A stretch of 64,000 nt of DNA from Clavaria fumosa (GCA_951802425.1 OX637804.1:372001-436000); one strand, 5' to 3'; positions 31,901 through 43,626 are shown, numbered from the stretch's first letter. Translations and numbers: made by a program. Notes: generated by a model not told the origin, from the sequence alone.

Positions 31901-33468
31901 ATGGCCTTCGTACGTTCGCCTTTAAGCCTAGCCTTGAATTGGAACCTAAAGTCTGACAATGATAGGTGGGCGCACAACGGGGATGGCCAACGCATGCACA
32001 TTTACAATGTTTTCGACGATCAGCTCTCAGAGACCCATGGTACCCCCAAAACAACCCGAGACATCTTCCAGGACTTTTCAGATGACGATGACAGCGAAGA
32101 CGAAGCGCCTAATTCCTCGTTCCTGTCCGTGCCCCTGGCTCGGTCCTTGACGCCGCCCGTATTCGCACCGTTGCGTGCATCCCTAGTATCGTCGTCATTC
32201 CCTTCCTTGCCAGCCATCCCTGCCCCAGTCTTCCCCTTATCCTCTACCAATCTCTCAGACCATCAACAATCGAGAGAGGAAACATCTTTCCATGACCCGC
32301 TCCGTGCCGCACGTGTGGCCTTCCATAAGCTCGAGCAGGAGGTAGAAAACATGCTTGATCGCATTCTCCCTATCGTCACAATCGGTTCCGTGGCCGCGAC
32401 GGCAGACGAAAAGCAATGCGATGCTGCCACCATGTCCAGAACCACAAACACGAATGCAACAAACACCACGCGTCCGACCACAGACACTGTCACGCAGTTG
32501 GTGATCAGCAGCCGAGAATTAGACATGTTGCGGCGCTACTTCGCCTTTCTCCGCTTCAGAAACAGCTACGCGTACACCAACATGTTGTATAAGATGTCCT
32601 GGATGTGTCGTGACAGGCAGCATGAACAGCCTGAGCAAGAGCTGGGGCATGGACCAGGGCCGGAGACAGCTACGGGGCCAGGGACAGCGACGGGGCCAGA
32701 GACAGCGACGGGGCCAGAGACAGCGACAGGGCCAGAACCCGAGTCTGAGCAAGAACAAAAATCAACAGAAGATGGCGGTCAGCATCCAGACTGGCGCACA
32801 TTGCGCAATCAGGTACCAGGACATGTCTTCTTGGCCGAAGCAGCCCAATTTTTGGGTATGCACCCGATCGAGATGGCCTACTTGGAAGATTCCGAGCTAT
32901 GGCATGGATGTTGGCAGCTGTGCAAAGCTCAAATCTCGTTTAGCCTTGCACCTCCTCAAGTCGAGTATCTACTTGCTGAACGGTTGTTTGGGTCTCTGGA
33001 TGACGTCGCCGAGGACAGCCAAATTGTAGGCGAGAATGTGTGAGTTGGAACGTTTCCTTGACTCTTCTTTATTCGCTCACGGGCAGACACCAGGCATCTT
33101 CCAAGTTTCTTCTTTCCCGTCTCACCAACAACAGCACTGTGTATCACGGGGCAGCAAGTAAACGAGCGTGGGCTAATGCCTGGACAGATGCTCGTCAACT
33201 GTGTCCATGAGCGAGCAAAAGAGGTGCATTTTCGGAATGCGGCAATGCTGTTGCGGAATGGGAGCAGGAGCCAGGGTTGGTGCGACGATGGGTGCCGCCA
33301 GTCAGTGTACTTTTTGTCTCCGCGCGCAGCAGCAGAATCGCTCGCATGGATCAAGAGCTGTTCTTCGAATGGCCAATATGATGGTCCATCAGTAACCGTC
33401 ACTATCACAGCTAGTGGGGACGACCGTAACGGATATTGCTGGTATGACCGGCTAAGAAAGAAGTGTCT
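31901..33468 (+). CDS. DUF4238-like hypothetical protein
   Basis: A 380-codon frame (31901-33043) reads HIYNVFDDQLSETHG and RDIFQDFSDDDDSEDE near the start, a helix-rich middle (SSRELDMLRRYFAFLRFRNS), an acidic Gly-Pro-Glu-Thr-Ala repeat (18-bp units at about 32,650-32,740), then DWRTLRNQVPGHVFLAEAAQ. After a probable intron near 33,000-33,050 the frame may continue with ERFLDSSLFAHGQTPG and an exon ending near 33,468 (VHFRNAAMLLRNG, SVYFLSPRAAAESLAWIKS). The order (fold-like N-terminus, LRRYF-type helix, C-terminal FRNAxxL...VYFxSP) resembles fungal DUF4238 proteins, whose function is unknown. Assignment is from memory of the family pattern and is moderate. A truncated second copy lies at 35,840-36,900. 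Confidence 0.5.
32640..32745 (+). repeat. 18-bp coding minisatellite
   Basis: Units of acag(c/a)gacggggccagag-type encode repeated GPETAT. The paralogue at 36,040-36,140 has the same repeat with a different order of variants. Confidence 0.75.
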
Positions 33469-35426
33469 CAAGAAGGCAGGTCGGAGAGAAGCACGGGGTA
33501 GACGGTGAAGGCGAAAAAGATGCTGAAGACGAGAATGACGGAGATGGCAGGGATGAATAGGAGAGAGGTTCGACGCTCGGGGTAGATGGTGAGACGAAGA
33601 CGAAGAAGGATACTGGAGGACTGGACAAGTCAGAAGATGTCAGTGTATGAGTACGTATGGCCTATTTACGACAGAGCTGATGCTCACATCATGTGGGTAA
33701 CGGCGAAAGGGATGTAAGTTGTGCTAGACATGCTAATCAGATGCTCTTTTATTCCGTATATCAGTAGTGAACCACGCGCACCTAGTGTATAGCTAAAGAC
33801 CAAATTAAGGTGGTCCAATGATTTTACCACTCGTTGGTGTCTCCCGAGAAACAAGGAGTACGGTCATATTGTTCAGTTGTTTGGCATTATTCAGCTGGGC
33901 ATAGTCAGAATAGAGGATGGGGAAAAACGTTCTGTGAGGAGCCAATGATGTACTGATTACCGATCCAACACCAACAATAGCTGCTGTTGCCTGTCTTCTC
34001 CTCGACGGACTATTTGAGGGCAGATTGACGAATTGCATGAATCAAATTGAATGCGTATCAATACAGAATCGCAAAAATGACTAACTTCATCGAGGAACGT
34101 CCGGACGAGAGCGGCTCCCGTCTCGTGGAGAATTCTTCCGCTTGTCCATTGATCAGGATCTCCTTCATAAACAGCAGCTGCTCAAACGACGAGTTGGCGG
34201 TTTGTAGCCGGACTGCGCTGGTGAACATGGCGACGCCTCCAGCCGACAAGGAGGCGAGCAAATGGAGCGAGCCCAGCTGCGAGGTCGCCGCAATCTGATT
34301 AGTGGACTAGACAAGGTATTCTGAGGCGATGGTGACGGTCGCGACAAGCATTCCGTTTGCGATGATGCGTTGGAGCGCGTTGTTCGCCGTCTTAACGGTG
34401 TTGGCCGCTTCGCCTCGCTTCATCTGGTCTACATGCTGCACCACATTCTCCGACGTCTTGCGCGTGGGGTGAGACAAAACGGCGGTTTCATTGCTGTTGC
34501 CAGATTGCCGGATATGCAGCGGCGGCTGCCGACCTCCTCTTGTGTGTGAGCGTGGTTTCGAAGGTCTCCTGCTTGAAGTCCTTACTCACCTGGCTCACCT
34601 CCCGGAACGGCAGCGACCGGTGGTCGGTGGGCTTCAACAACTTGTGGTCATAATCTGCACCATCGAGAACGCAGAAACTTGCCCGGTTGAGCATGCTCCA
34701 CGAAGCGCCTGCGGTGACACTGAACCACGTCTTACAGGAACGCCAGACAAATGTGGCGTGGACGTGACATATACGCCATCGCAATGATGAGGCGAAGGAC
34801 GGCGTCTGGACCCAGGGGGGCAATGATGAGGCCGTTGTGGAAGAGGGTGATGACAAGCATAAGCGCTACTATCCAGATGACAACCCATTCCCGGATGACG
34901 AGGCTGACCATGCTCGATGTCGACGATGAACCGTTGGTCAACCAGAGCAAAGGCGTTGCTCTGCATTGTTTGAGTCCCCTCGCCACACGGGTGCCTACCG
35001 AAGAATCCTCAACCATTTCGCCGCGGTTCAAGAATCTGGCTGCGTCAGCGGGTTCGTTTTGCTTAATGTCTGGAGCCTTTCCCTTTCCCTTCGGCAGCTG
35101 TTCCTTTTCCCTGTATTCTTCTGCGAGGGACTATGTGGAATCGGAAACATCAGGCCAGGTCAATTGGAGGATCGCAGCCATGTTGTGCTTCATGCACCTC
35201 ATTGGAAGCCTGCTCGTGCTCGACAGGCGGCGACTGACGAAAGCGAGGTGAGGGTTGTTTCAACGATTTTAGTACTGATCGGGCGAGATGCTGGAGTCGG
35301 AACTGAGAAATTGTCTTGCTTCAAACTACGGAAGGGGTATGGTGCGTGACGGTAGGTTGAGGGGATTGCGCTCACCACCAGAAAGAAGACTGCGAATAGG
35401 CGCACCAGGCTGCGAACAGACATTAG
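33468..35426 (-). CDS. Multi-exon membrane protein, family unknown (model tentative)
   Basis: Begins at ATG 35426 with a signal-anchor-like MSVRSLVRLFAVFFLV cut by a GTGAGC donor. Further minus-strand exons read EEYREKEQLPKGKGKAPDIK, SNAFALVDQRFIVDIEH, a hydrophobic LMLVITLFHNGLIIAPLG, KRGEAANTVKTANNALQRII with a helix GMLVATVTIASEYL, LGSLHLLASLSAGGVAMF and LVIFAILY. A last hydrophobic exon (LFIPAISVILVFSIFFAF) ends in TGA at 33468. An in-frame TAG after EYLV (about 34,310) either lies in a very short intron or marks a pseudogene. That these pieces belong to one gene is inference from strand, order and composition. It is convergent with the DUF4238-like gene, with the two 3' ends touching. 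Confidence 0.4.
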
Positions 35427-35839
35427 AGAGCAGGACACGCTCGTTTCGCTCCAGGGTTTATAATTCGCCCAGCACTATCCAGGTCATCAGCCATAGTAAT
35501 AATGAGTTGGCCCTTGCATGCGGTCGAACCTGATCCCAGGACTATGGTAGCAAGTGGTAGCAGAGGGAAGCACTGGCGATGAAGGGGGAAACGAAACTGT
35601 TAGAATTTTGATTGTGCAATATTTGCACAGTATTTCGGCAACCGCAGAGTTGCCTCAATCGTAGTCCGAATGTTGAAAATCTCAGAAAAACAAGACAAGA
35701 CATCAAAACAAATACTTCTGGCTTGTCTGATAGTCCTATGTTTGAAGTGCTGGATGGAGGAGGAAACGAAACTTGTAGCATCGTTTGGCCTTTATCCAAT
35801 TAATTATGAGACCTTGATCTAATTCATGCTTCCATCCTC
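35427..35839. other. Intergenic spacer
   Basis: Upstream flank of the minus-strand membrane gene. Two short related stretches (ggaaacgaaact at 35,588 and 35,762) are the only internal similarity noted. Confidence 0.35.
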
Positions 35840-36900
35840 GTGTCGTCGTTTGACAAACTCGTAGTGCCAGACACTTTCACGCAGTTGGTGATCGGCAGCC
35901 AAGAATTGAACATGCTGCGGCGCTACTTCACCTTCCCCCGCTTCAGAAATAGCTACGCGTACACCGACATGTTGTATAGGATGTCCTGGATATGTTGCAA
36001 CAGGCAGCATGAACCGCCTGAGCAAGAGCTGGGGCATGAACCAGGGCCAGAGACAGCTAGAGGGTCAGAGACAGCTACAGAGCCAGAGACAGCTACGGGG
36101 CCGGAGACAGCTACGGGGCCAGAGACAGCTGCGGAGCCAGAACCTGAGTCTGAGCAAGAACAAAAATCAACGGAACATGGCGGTCAGCATCCAGACTGGC
36201 GCACATTGCGCAATCAAGTACCAGAACACGTTTTCATGGCCGAAGCAGCCCAAACTTTGGGTATGCACCCAATTGAGATGGCCTACTTGGCAGATTCCGT
36301 ATGGCATGTCTGTTGGCAGCAGCGCAAAGCCCAAATCTCGTTTAGGCTCGCCCCCTCACCTCGAGTATCTACCTGCTGAACAGCTGTTTGGGTCTCTGGA
36401 CGACATTGCGGAGCGTTTTCTTGACTTTTATTTATTCACTCACTGGCGGACACCGGGTACCTTCCAAGTTTCTTCCTTCCCGTCTCACCAACGACAGCAC
36501 TGTGTGTCACAGGACAGCAAGTAAACGAGTGTGGGCTAATGCCTAGACAGATGCTCGTCAACTGTGTCCATGGCAAGTAGAAGAGGTGCATTTTCGGAAT
36601 GCGGCAATGCTGTTGCGGAATGGGAGCAGGAGCCAGTGTTGGTGCGACGATGGGTGCCGCCAGTCAGTGTACTTTTTGTCTCCGCGTGCAGCAGCAGAAT
36701 CGCTCGCATGGATCAAGAGCTGTTCTTCGAATGGCCAATATGATGGTCCATCAGTAACCGTCACTATCACAGCTAGTGGGGACGACAGCAACGGATATTG
36801 CTGGTATGACCGGCTAAGAAGTGTCTCAAGAAGGCAGGCCGGAGAGAAGCACGGGGAAGACGGTGAAGGCGAAGAAGATGTCGAAGAGGGGAGGCAGTAG
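35840..36900 (+). pseudogene. Truncated second copy of the DUF4238-like gene
   Basis: From about 35,876 the sequence follows 32,490 onward at high identity in the same orientation: QLVIGSQELNMLRRYFTF, the GPETAT-type repeat, DWRTLRNQVPEHVFMAEAAQ, ERFLDFYLFTHWRTPG and the C-terminal FRNAAMLLRNGS block. The N-terminal third (before the LRRYF helix) is missing, and a one-base change after VWHVCWQ shifts the frame. The downstream minus-strand tail (FFAFTVFPVLL) of the neighbouring membrane gene is duplicated too. So a segment of about 1 kb spanning two gene ends was copied. Confidence 0.75.
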
Positions 36901-37145
36901 GCGAAGTTGAGGGTAGCCATTGGGACACTCGGGGTAGATGATGATGAGGTCAGAGACGAAGGCGCATGAGGAGGGTACTTGTCTAGTTCTCCAGTACCAG
37001 GTGAGCTAGCAAGCCGCCTCCCGCTTAGAAAAAGGATGCAGACAAGCGCTTGGGAAATGAGGAGGGGGGACTGAGGAACACTATTCTTGATGAAAAGCCC
37101 GATGAGCCCGATGAGCCCGATGAAAAGCCAGCGTTACAGTACAGC
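36901..37145. other. Spacer between two duplicated blocks
   Basis: Includes a short tandem gatgagcc(c) run at 37,100-37,125. No gene. Confidence 0.4.
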
Positions 37146-38190
37146 GCCTGTGAGACTTGCGGAACCTTACGCACTGCCACAGGCTGGGTCAAAGCAGCGT
37201 TGCTATCAGCACCCTGACCCTGATAAGCCGGCAGATGCGCAAGGCATCTTACCTCAGGCGGATGACAATGCGAATAACATCTTGCCTGCCGCTGGCCCAG
37301 GGGAGGTCGTAGAGAATCAATATTTTGGACGGCGGTCCTCCAGGCATTCTCCTTTGCGTATGAGTGGTAAGTCTCCAATATCCTATTCGCTCAGTCTATC
37401 GATGCCTGGAAGGCGAACTTGGCGGTGTTTGGTTCGACGTGAGCAGGAAGTGCCAGACGCTCTCGCCGACAGTATCCTGAGTAAGGTTGTAATCATAGGC
37501 GAACGCACGACTCCCGGGAGGACCAATGTAGAAAGAGGCTTGAGGCTCAACATTCCTAGGCGCCAAGTAGGAGCGGCGTAACTACTTCCACAGGGTTCGG
37601 ATCGCATCGGTGCAGCCACGCATGCCGTTGAGAAACCTTGAGCGCGATGAAGGGACCCACAAAAGAGCCAAAGATCATGAAGATCGCCAGTGGGAGGACC
37701 AGTACAGTGTGAAACGTCCAGTAAAATACTCTGAATACCTGGACGCCTCCCAGCCTTTGAAAGATAGAGGCGGGTCTTTGAGAGAAAGAGACGGGTCTGT
37801 CTTCGTGTCTGTCTTCTTGTGGATGCAACGCATGCAACAGCCTCAAGAGATAAAAATACCAAACTCCAAGATTGACGGCACCTGAACAAACAGGTGGGTC
37901 AGCACGATCTTGAGCAGTTTTAGTTTGATCCTTCATACCCAAGGCGTATCCCCAGAGGTACACTGCTGCATTATGAGAGATCGGTTCAAAAACAGGAAAA
38001 CAAGACGTGCTCAGTGTGTGGGGGGCCTCCCACCCAGGATGAGTTCTGTTGGCTCCTGCCCTAGGCACCGAGTTCACAGCGGAGTGGACGCAAAAGGCGG
38101 CCCGTACGACGTGCAGCCCATTTAAAAGGAGCCAAAGGAAGATGAGGGCTTCACACGTGAGAATCCATCAGAACTGCCCACCACACTGTA
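37146..38190. pseudogene. Rearranged copy of the receptor and its neighbour, with a 764-bp inversion
   Basis: 37,170-37,212 matches the start of receptor exon 5 (about 39,384-39,418). It then jumps directly to the receptor tail (37,212-37,410 against 40,070-40,267; shared peptide ADAQGILPQADDNAN). From 37,411 to 38,174 the sequence is the reverse complement of 40,268-41,040 in the neighbouring gene. From 38,175 (tgcccacc) it resumes in the original direction, matching 41,041 (tgcccgcc). The inverted stretch is open on the minus strand (SGAVNLGVWYFYLLRLLHAL) but is frameshifted after NPVEVV. This copy is scrambled and non-functional. Confidence 0.85.
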
Positions 38191-38795
38191 CAGCACTAGC
38201 CACAAAAGCTGCGCTGGCGTTAATGGTAAGGCGATGTCGATGAAAAGGTTCGGCTCACCACCACATTCTCATCTATCTCCCTGAGTCCAAGTGTGCGGAG
38301 AAGTGGGCTTGGGACTGGGCGATAAGCTTGGATGTCGAGCGATGCAAGACATTCAGATGACAGTAGCGTGACTATCTGTCTGTGTGACTATGGCTGTGCA
38401 AGCACTCTTGGCTGTGCACTCATAATCTATGCCGTCAACATGCATGCACAGCTTCGTTCCGGCGGAGCGGAGCACAGAAATGCGTACCCTATTACCATTT
38501 TAAGAAAGTATCTGTTAGCATCTAGCAACAAGATGTGAGTTAAAGCGGCAGCAACACATTCTCAGACTGCTCTTTGCAACACCAGCGCCGCACCTCGCAG
38601 GCAACCAAGGGAGGATGTGTCGCTCATTCGGGGCTAAGAGATCGATCCAGCGCTAGATCAGCGTTCACATGTCAGACTCAGGGAAATGCTGTCTAGTGAT
38701 ATATAAAGCAGATACGGTTTCGCTCTACTTCTCCTTTGCCCATCTCTCCAGAGATACGGCCTCGCTCCACTTCTCCTTTGCCCATTTCTCCAGAG
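38191..38795. promoter_or_regulatory. Upstream region of the receptor, with a 41-bp tandem duplication
   Basis: Two adjacent copies of a segment of about 41 bp (acggtttcgctctacttctc at 38,716; acggcctcgctccacttctc at 38,757), ending ctccagagat, lie directly before the receptor start codon. They are pyrimidine-rich, as in many fungal promoters. A CpG-containing spacer lies upstream. Confidence 0.5.
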
Positions 38796-40291
38796 ATGTC
38801 TGACACCGTCTGCACAGCGGACCAGCTTGAGATCTCTGGTTCTTCTGGATTTCATTGCTTAACCAGAACGGAGAATGTTGCCCTTGTAGTGAGCTCCCTC
38901 CTCCTCCAAGTTACTCCTGGGAGTCTCAGGTGACGATACACTGGTAGGCAGTACCCGTGACAGGATTCGTCTCATTGATAGCCCTCGTGGTGGTTTTCAC
39001 ACATATTTTGGTGAGTCCATTTGCGAGTTGAGAACGTATCGAGGGATGAACTTTAGTCAAGAACCGCATTCGTACACGAAGCATTCCTGAGGGTGTTCCG
39101 TGGAGGATTATAAACCAGCCTATGGACATATTTATAGTAGGTTTCCGTAGCTTCATTGTATTCTTACTGACAATAATTCTTTCACGCAATCTAACAGATC
39201 TCATTGTTCCTCGGGTCCTTCCTGCAGGCAATCGGAGCGGTACTGAATGTGAGATGGATTGGGCTTGGAATAGTCAGCGTGGGCTCCTTTTGCACTGCGC
39301 AAGGTAAGTGCTGTCGGTTGTGCCAGTCAATGACCGTTGTTGCGTGCCAGAAACCGACACCTCTGCTCCAGGTCTGACACAGAATATCGGTCAAAGCAGC
39401 GTTGCTATCAGTACCCTGATAATCACACTGCACACTTTCAGCACCATATGGTGGGGAGGCATCAAAATGCGTCGCACAGCTTACATCCTGGTCGGTTTGC
39501 AGTGGCTTTTCCTCGTTCCCTTCGCTGCGATCTCGGCTAGAGTGCACAAACGACCTCCGTTCTACGCCCCTACACCGCACTGGTGCTGGATCAGCAGCGT
39601 ATACCCAAATTACCGCTACGCTCTGGAAAACGTCTGGCTCTGGCTTGCCTTCTCAGCGTCTCTGTTATATGTCCCTTTGTTCTTCTGGAGTCAAGGATAC
39701 ATTACACCTGGTACAGCCTGGTGGGATGTCCGCATTGTCCACGAAGACGAGAGGGTCGCGCGTCGTAATAAGAATTCCGTGTCGGTGTCTCTATTGCTGT
39801 AGGCGTTCCCCACTTGAAATTCTGTTCCAACCCTCACAGTCCACGCATACAGCTGTGCATTGGCGTACACTGCGCCAGTCCTGCCGACATCGTTCGCTCG
39901 TTGGTTCGTGTCAGTCCATGGGGACACCAAGCCCTTCGCAACGGTGGCCGGTCAGTACACTTTGAAGGCAATCTTCACTTTGAGCGGCGCGTGCGACAGT
40001 ATAGCGTTTCTCCTCGCTCGCCAGGGGCTCCTTACACCTCAGAAGGCATTCCCTGAACTCGATCCCCAACAGCAGGGCGAGCCGGCAGATGCGCAAGGCA
40101 TCTTACCTCAGGCGGATGACAATGCGAATGGCATCTTGCCTGCCGCTGGCCCAGGTGAAATTGTCGTAGAGAATCGATATTTTGGAGGGCGGTCCTCCAG
40201 GCATTCTCCTTTGCGTATGAGTGGTAAGCCTCCAATATCCTATTCGCTCAGTCTAATGATGCCTGGAGTTCTGATGGATTCTCACGTATGA
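38796..40291 (+). CDS. Seven-helix G-protein-coupled receptor (Git3/cAMP-receptor-like)
   Basis: Six exons, 38796-38888, 38948-39010, 39062-39136, 39198-39303, 39372-39764 and 39840-40291, join in frame to 393 residues; introns are 51-75 nt with standard ends. A short outer N-terminus (MSDTVCTADQLE) is followed by helix 1 (VTGFVSLIALVVVFTHIL), helix 2 (ISLFLGSFLQAIGAVLNV), a Cys in GSFCTAQG before helix 3, helix 4 (YILVGLQWLFLVPFAAIS), HWCWISSVYPNYR (the second conserved Cys), helix 5 (ENVWLWLAFSASLLYVPLFF), helix 6 (SCALAYTAPVLPTSFARWF) and helix 7 (KAIFTLSGACDSIAFLLARQ). The cytosolic tail is Gln/Asp/Ala-rich. QAIG...W and the W(C)WI...E-W motifs fit the large fungal carbon- or cAMP-receptor-like group at the plasma membrane. 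The ligand is unknown. Confidence 0.85.
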
Positions 40292-41474
40292 AGCCCTGAT
40301 CTTCCTTTGGCTCCTGTTAAATGGGCTGCACGTCATATGGGTCGTCTTCTACGTCCACTCCGCTGTGAACTCGGTGCCTAGGACAGGAGCTAATAGAGAT
40401 CATCCTAGCTGGGAAGCTTATTACACACTGAGCACGTCTTGTTTTCTTGTTCTTGAACCGATCTCTCATAATGCAGCAGTGTACCTCTGGGGATTCACTT
40501 TAGGTATGAAGCATCAAACTAAAACTGCTCAAGATCGTGCTGACCCACCTGTTTGTTCAGGTGCCGTCAATCTTGGAGTTTGGTATTTTTATCTCTTGAG
40601 GGTGTTGCACGCGTTGCATGCACAAGAAGACAGACACGAAGACAGACCCGTCTCTTTCTCTCAAAAACCCGTCTCTATCTTTCAAAGGCTGGGAGGCGTC
40701 AAGGTATTCAGAGTATTTTACTGGACGTTTCACACTGTACTGGTCCTCCCACTGGCGATCTTCATGATCTTTGGCCCTTTTGTGGGTCCGTTCATCGCGC
40801 TCAAGGTTTCTCAACGGCATGCGTGGCGGCACCGATGCGACCCGAACCCTGTGGAAGTAGTTCTAGTAGGCCGCACCTACTTGGCGCCTAGGAACGTTGA
40901 GCCTCAAGCCTCTTTCTACACTGGTCCTCCCGGGAGTCGTGCGTTCGCCTATGATTACAACCTAACTCAGGATACTGTCGGCGAGAGCGTCTGGCACTTC
41001 CTGCTCAATCACGTCGAACCCAACACCGCCAAATTCGCCTTGCCCGCCGTGCAGCACGTGATTTACCGCTTCTCCAATCACACCTTCACTGCCAGCTGCA
41101 CGGTCACAGGCGACCCGGTGGGTGAAACGGAGCCTTGTCTGCATGGTTCCTTCGTTGAAGATGGCCCCCTCTCGTTTACGATCGACGACACGCGTAGCGG
41201 CACCGAGACACGCTTTCGCACGATCAATAAGGATTGGGCTTTTAAACTCGCCGATGATGCGCCGAGTTACGAGCTGAAGGCGGTCCAGCAAGATGGAACG
41301 CTCCGATCTGACTTCGTCCTCCGTACTGCAGTTACAAAAAGAGGAGAATGCCAAGAACTTAAACTTTGCCTTGCAAACGTGGCCGACATTGATGCCCTCG
41401 CGCCCATCGTTGGCCTGACTCTGCTGCGCCAGAGCGACTACGCGGAAGTCTGCTCCACGCCTAACTCCAATTGA
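40275..41474 (+). CDS. Membrane-anchored protein of unknown function, start not found
   Basis: One frame is open for 400 codons from just after a TGA at 40,272 to TGA at 41,472. Hydrophobic stretches come first (ALIFLWLLLNGLHVIWVVFY; AAVYLWGFTLG; VNLGVWYFYLLRVLHAL; FYWTFHTVLVLPLAIFMIF). They are followed by a soluble C-terminal part of about 200 residues with paired Cys (ASCTVTGD, EPCLHGS, CQELKLC) and a beta-like pattern. No ATG lies in frame before residue 77 or so (GMKHQTK); the first exon may be missing or hidden in the receptor tail, which ends only 16 nt into this frame. A partial copy is inverted at 37,411-38,174. I do not recognise the family. Confidence 0.55.
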   Translation, partial: WILTYEALIFLWLLLNGLHVIWVVFYVHSAVNSVPRTGANRDHPSWEAYYTLSTSCFLVLEPISHNAAVYLWGFTLGMKHQTKTAQDRADPPVCSGAVNLGVWYFYLLRVLHALHAQEDRHEDRPVSFSQKPVSIFQRLGGVKVFRVFYWTFHTVLVLPLAIFMIFGPFVGPFIALKVSQRHAWRHRCDPNPVEVVLVGRTYLAPRNVEPQASFYTGPPGSRAFAYDYNLTQDTVGESVWHFLLNHVEPNTAKFALPAVQHVIYRFSNHTFTASCTVTGDPVGETEPCLHGSFVEDGPLSFTIDDTRSGTETRFRTINKDWAFKLADDAPSYELKAVQQDGTLRSDFVLRTAVTKRGECQELKLCLANVADIDALAPIVGLTLLRQSDYAEVCSTPNSN

Positions 41475-42080
41475 AGAAGTTTTTGCTTCACCGGATTGAA
41501 AACAAACATGTTTCCCCTTCTTTTTTTCGTACATTGTGTCTCGCTCAGTGTCGCTGGCGTGATACTTCTGCTGTTGGTTTTAGGTCGTGTATGTGAGGTG
41601 TCTATATCGGTTGATATCATGTATACATTGTCTTGTTTGTTTGAAACGAACGTGGTAAGCAGGTGGATGTGATTATCACAGACTCAGGAACCATCTTGTG
41701 CCAAAAGAATCCCTTGCTTGTTTGTACATCTTCTGATTTACACATGAAAAGGAAGGTGGGCACACAAAAGTACACACAGGCTTACAAGTGTTGTGAGAAC
41801 TAAAAGCAGAAACTAGAAAGAACCAGAATTTGTTACCCTTGTAAGCAAGGGAACACAATGTAAACCATTCTACATCTTCTTCAGTGGAATTATGGAAAAT
41901 GTAGAATGGGCCACAATTGCATATGAATTTAACTCTGTTGATGCAACACTTTTGCATTATCTTTTCACTTCTGATATCCCAGGCCATATCAGGTGTCAGT
42001 TACATGGGCAACATGTCAAGATTACAATAAGTAAGCCACCACAATGAAACTAAAGCCATGACACTGTCTGGATCACTTAT
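41475..42080. other. Boundary from gene island to repeats
   Basis: CpG is present until about 41,640 (3' flank of the preceding gene), then disappears. A 103-codon minus frame (41,676-41,987) has no recognisable motif. Confidence 0.4.
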
Positions 42081-43590
42081 TGTGTTTTGAATGTGACCTT
42101 CATCAGCAAAACGTCAAATCACTTAGGGTGACTTATTACACTTATTCTCAAAATAAGCTGATTAAGTTACCTAAGTCACACCACTTGCCTTAATCTTGTC
42201 TTAGTTCACATTTTATTAAGTCGTACTAAGTAGTTGTAAGTTGTACCTCTGCTGCCACACCGCTGCCACTGCCGTCGCCACTGCCGCTGCAGCCCACCGC
42301 CACTGCTGCCGCCCGCCGCTGCCGCCTGCCGCCACTGCTGCTGCCTGCCGCTGCTGCCCGCCACTGCTGCTGCCCACCGCTGCTGCCCGCCACCGCTGCT
42401 GCCCGCCGCTGCTGCCCGCCGCTGCTACTTGCCGCCACCGCCGCCTGCCGCCCGCCGCTGCTGATCGTTGGGTGTTGCTGCCGCCCGCCACTGCCGCCCG
42501 CCGCTGCTGGTCGCTGCTGTGTGTTGCTTCCACCCGCCGCTGCTGCTGGATGCTGCCGCCACTGCCACTTGCTGCCGCCACCGCCGCTTGCTGCCGCCGC
42601 CCTCGCTGCTAGCGCTGCCGCCATTGCTGCCTGCTGGTCACTGCAACTATGTCTGCTAGCCACCGCCACCGTGGTTGTCGTCTGTCATTGTTGCTGCTGA
42701 CGGGTAGAACAAGACAAGGGGCTGAGGCACGTCGGACTTCAAAGAAATTTCAACATGGGATCACATGATCCCATGTTGATCTTTTTTTGAAGTCCGACAC
42801 TTGCTCGTTGCCACACTAAGTCCAAAACTCCCTCTCTCTTCCCCATCCTCTCTCGCTGCCCAACCCTCCACCGTCTCGATGTTTGGTCGCGCTCGCTCCC
42901 CACCACACCTGAACTGCTTGAAGGCGGCTGCAGCACCCAGCGGCGAGCGGCGGCAGCGACTAGCAGCAAGTGGCGGCGGTGATTGCGACCAGCACCACCA
43001 CCACCACCAGCGGCGGCGGCAGCAATAGCAACAGCGGTGGCGGCGGCGGCAGCACCACCAACGGCAACCAGCGGCGGCACCAGCAGCAGCAGCAGCGGCA
43101 GCAACAGCAACAGCGGCGGCGGCGGCAGCAACAGCAGCGGTGGCACGACCAACAGCGGCGGCGGCGGCGGCGGCAGCAACCAGCGGCGGCACCACCAGCA
43201 GCAGCGGCGGCGTCACCACCAACAGCAACAGTGGCGGCGACGACGGCAGCAACCAGCGGTGGCGGCGGCACCACCAACAGCAACCAGCGGCGGCGGCGGT
43301 GGCAGCAATAGCAACAGCGGCGGCAGCGGCACCACCAACAGCAACAGCGGCGGCGGCGGCGGCAGCAGCGACGGCAGCAACCAGCGGCGGCACCAGCAGC
43401 AGCAGCGGCGGCGGCTGCGGCACCACCAACAGCAACCAGCGGCGGCGGCGGCAGCACTGCCAACAACAGCGGCGGCGGCACGACCAACAGCACCGGCGGC
43501 GGCGGCGGCTGCGGCACCACCAACAGCAACCAGCGGCGGCGGCACCAGCAGCGGCAGCGGCGGCGGCACCAGCAGCAGCAGCAGCGGCGG

Positions 43591-43626
<36 letters not shown>

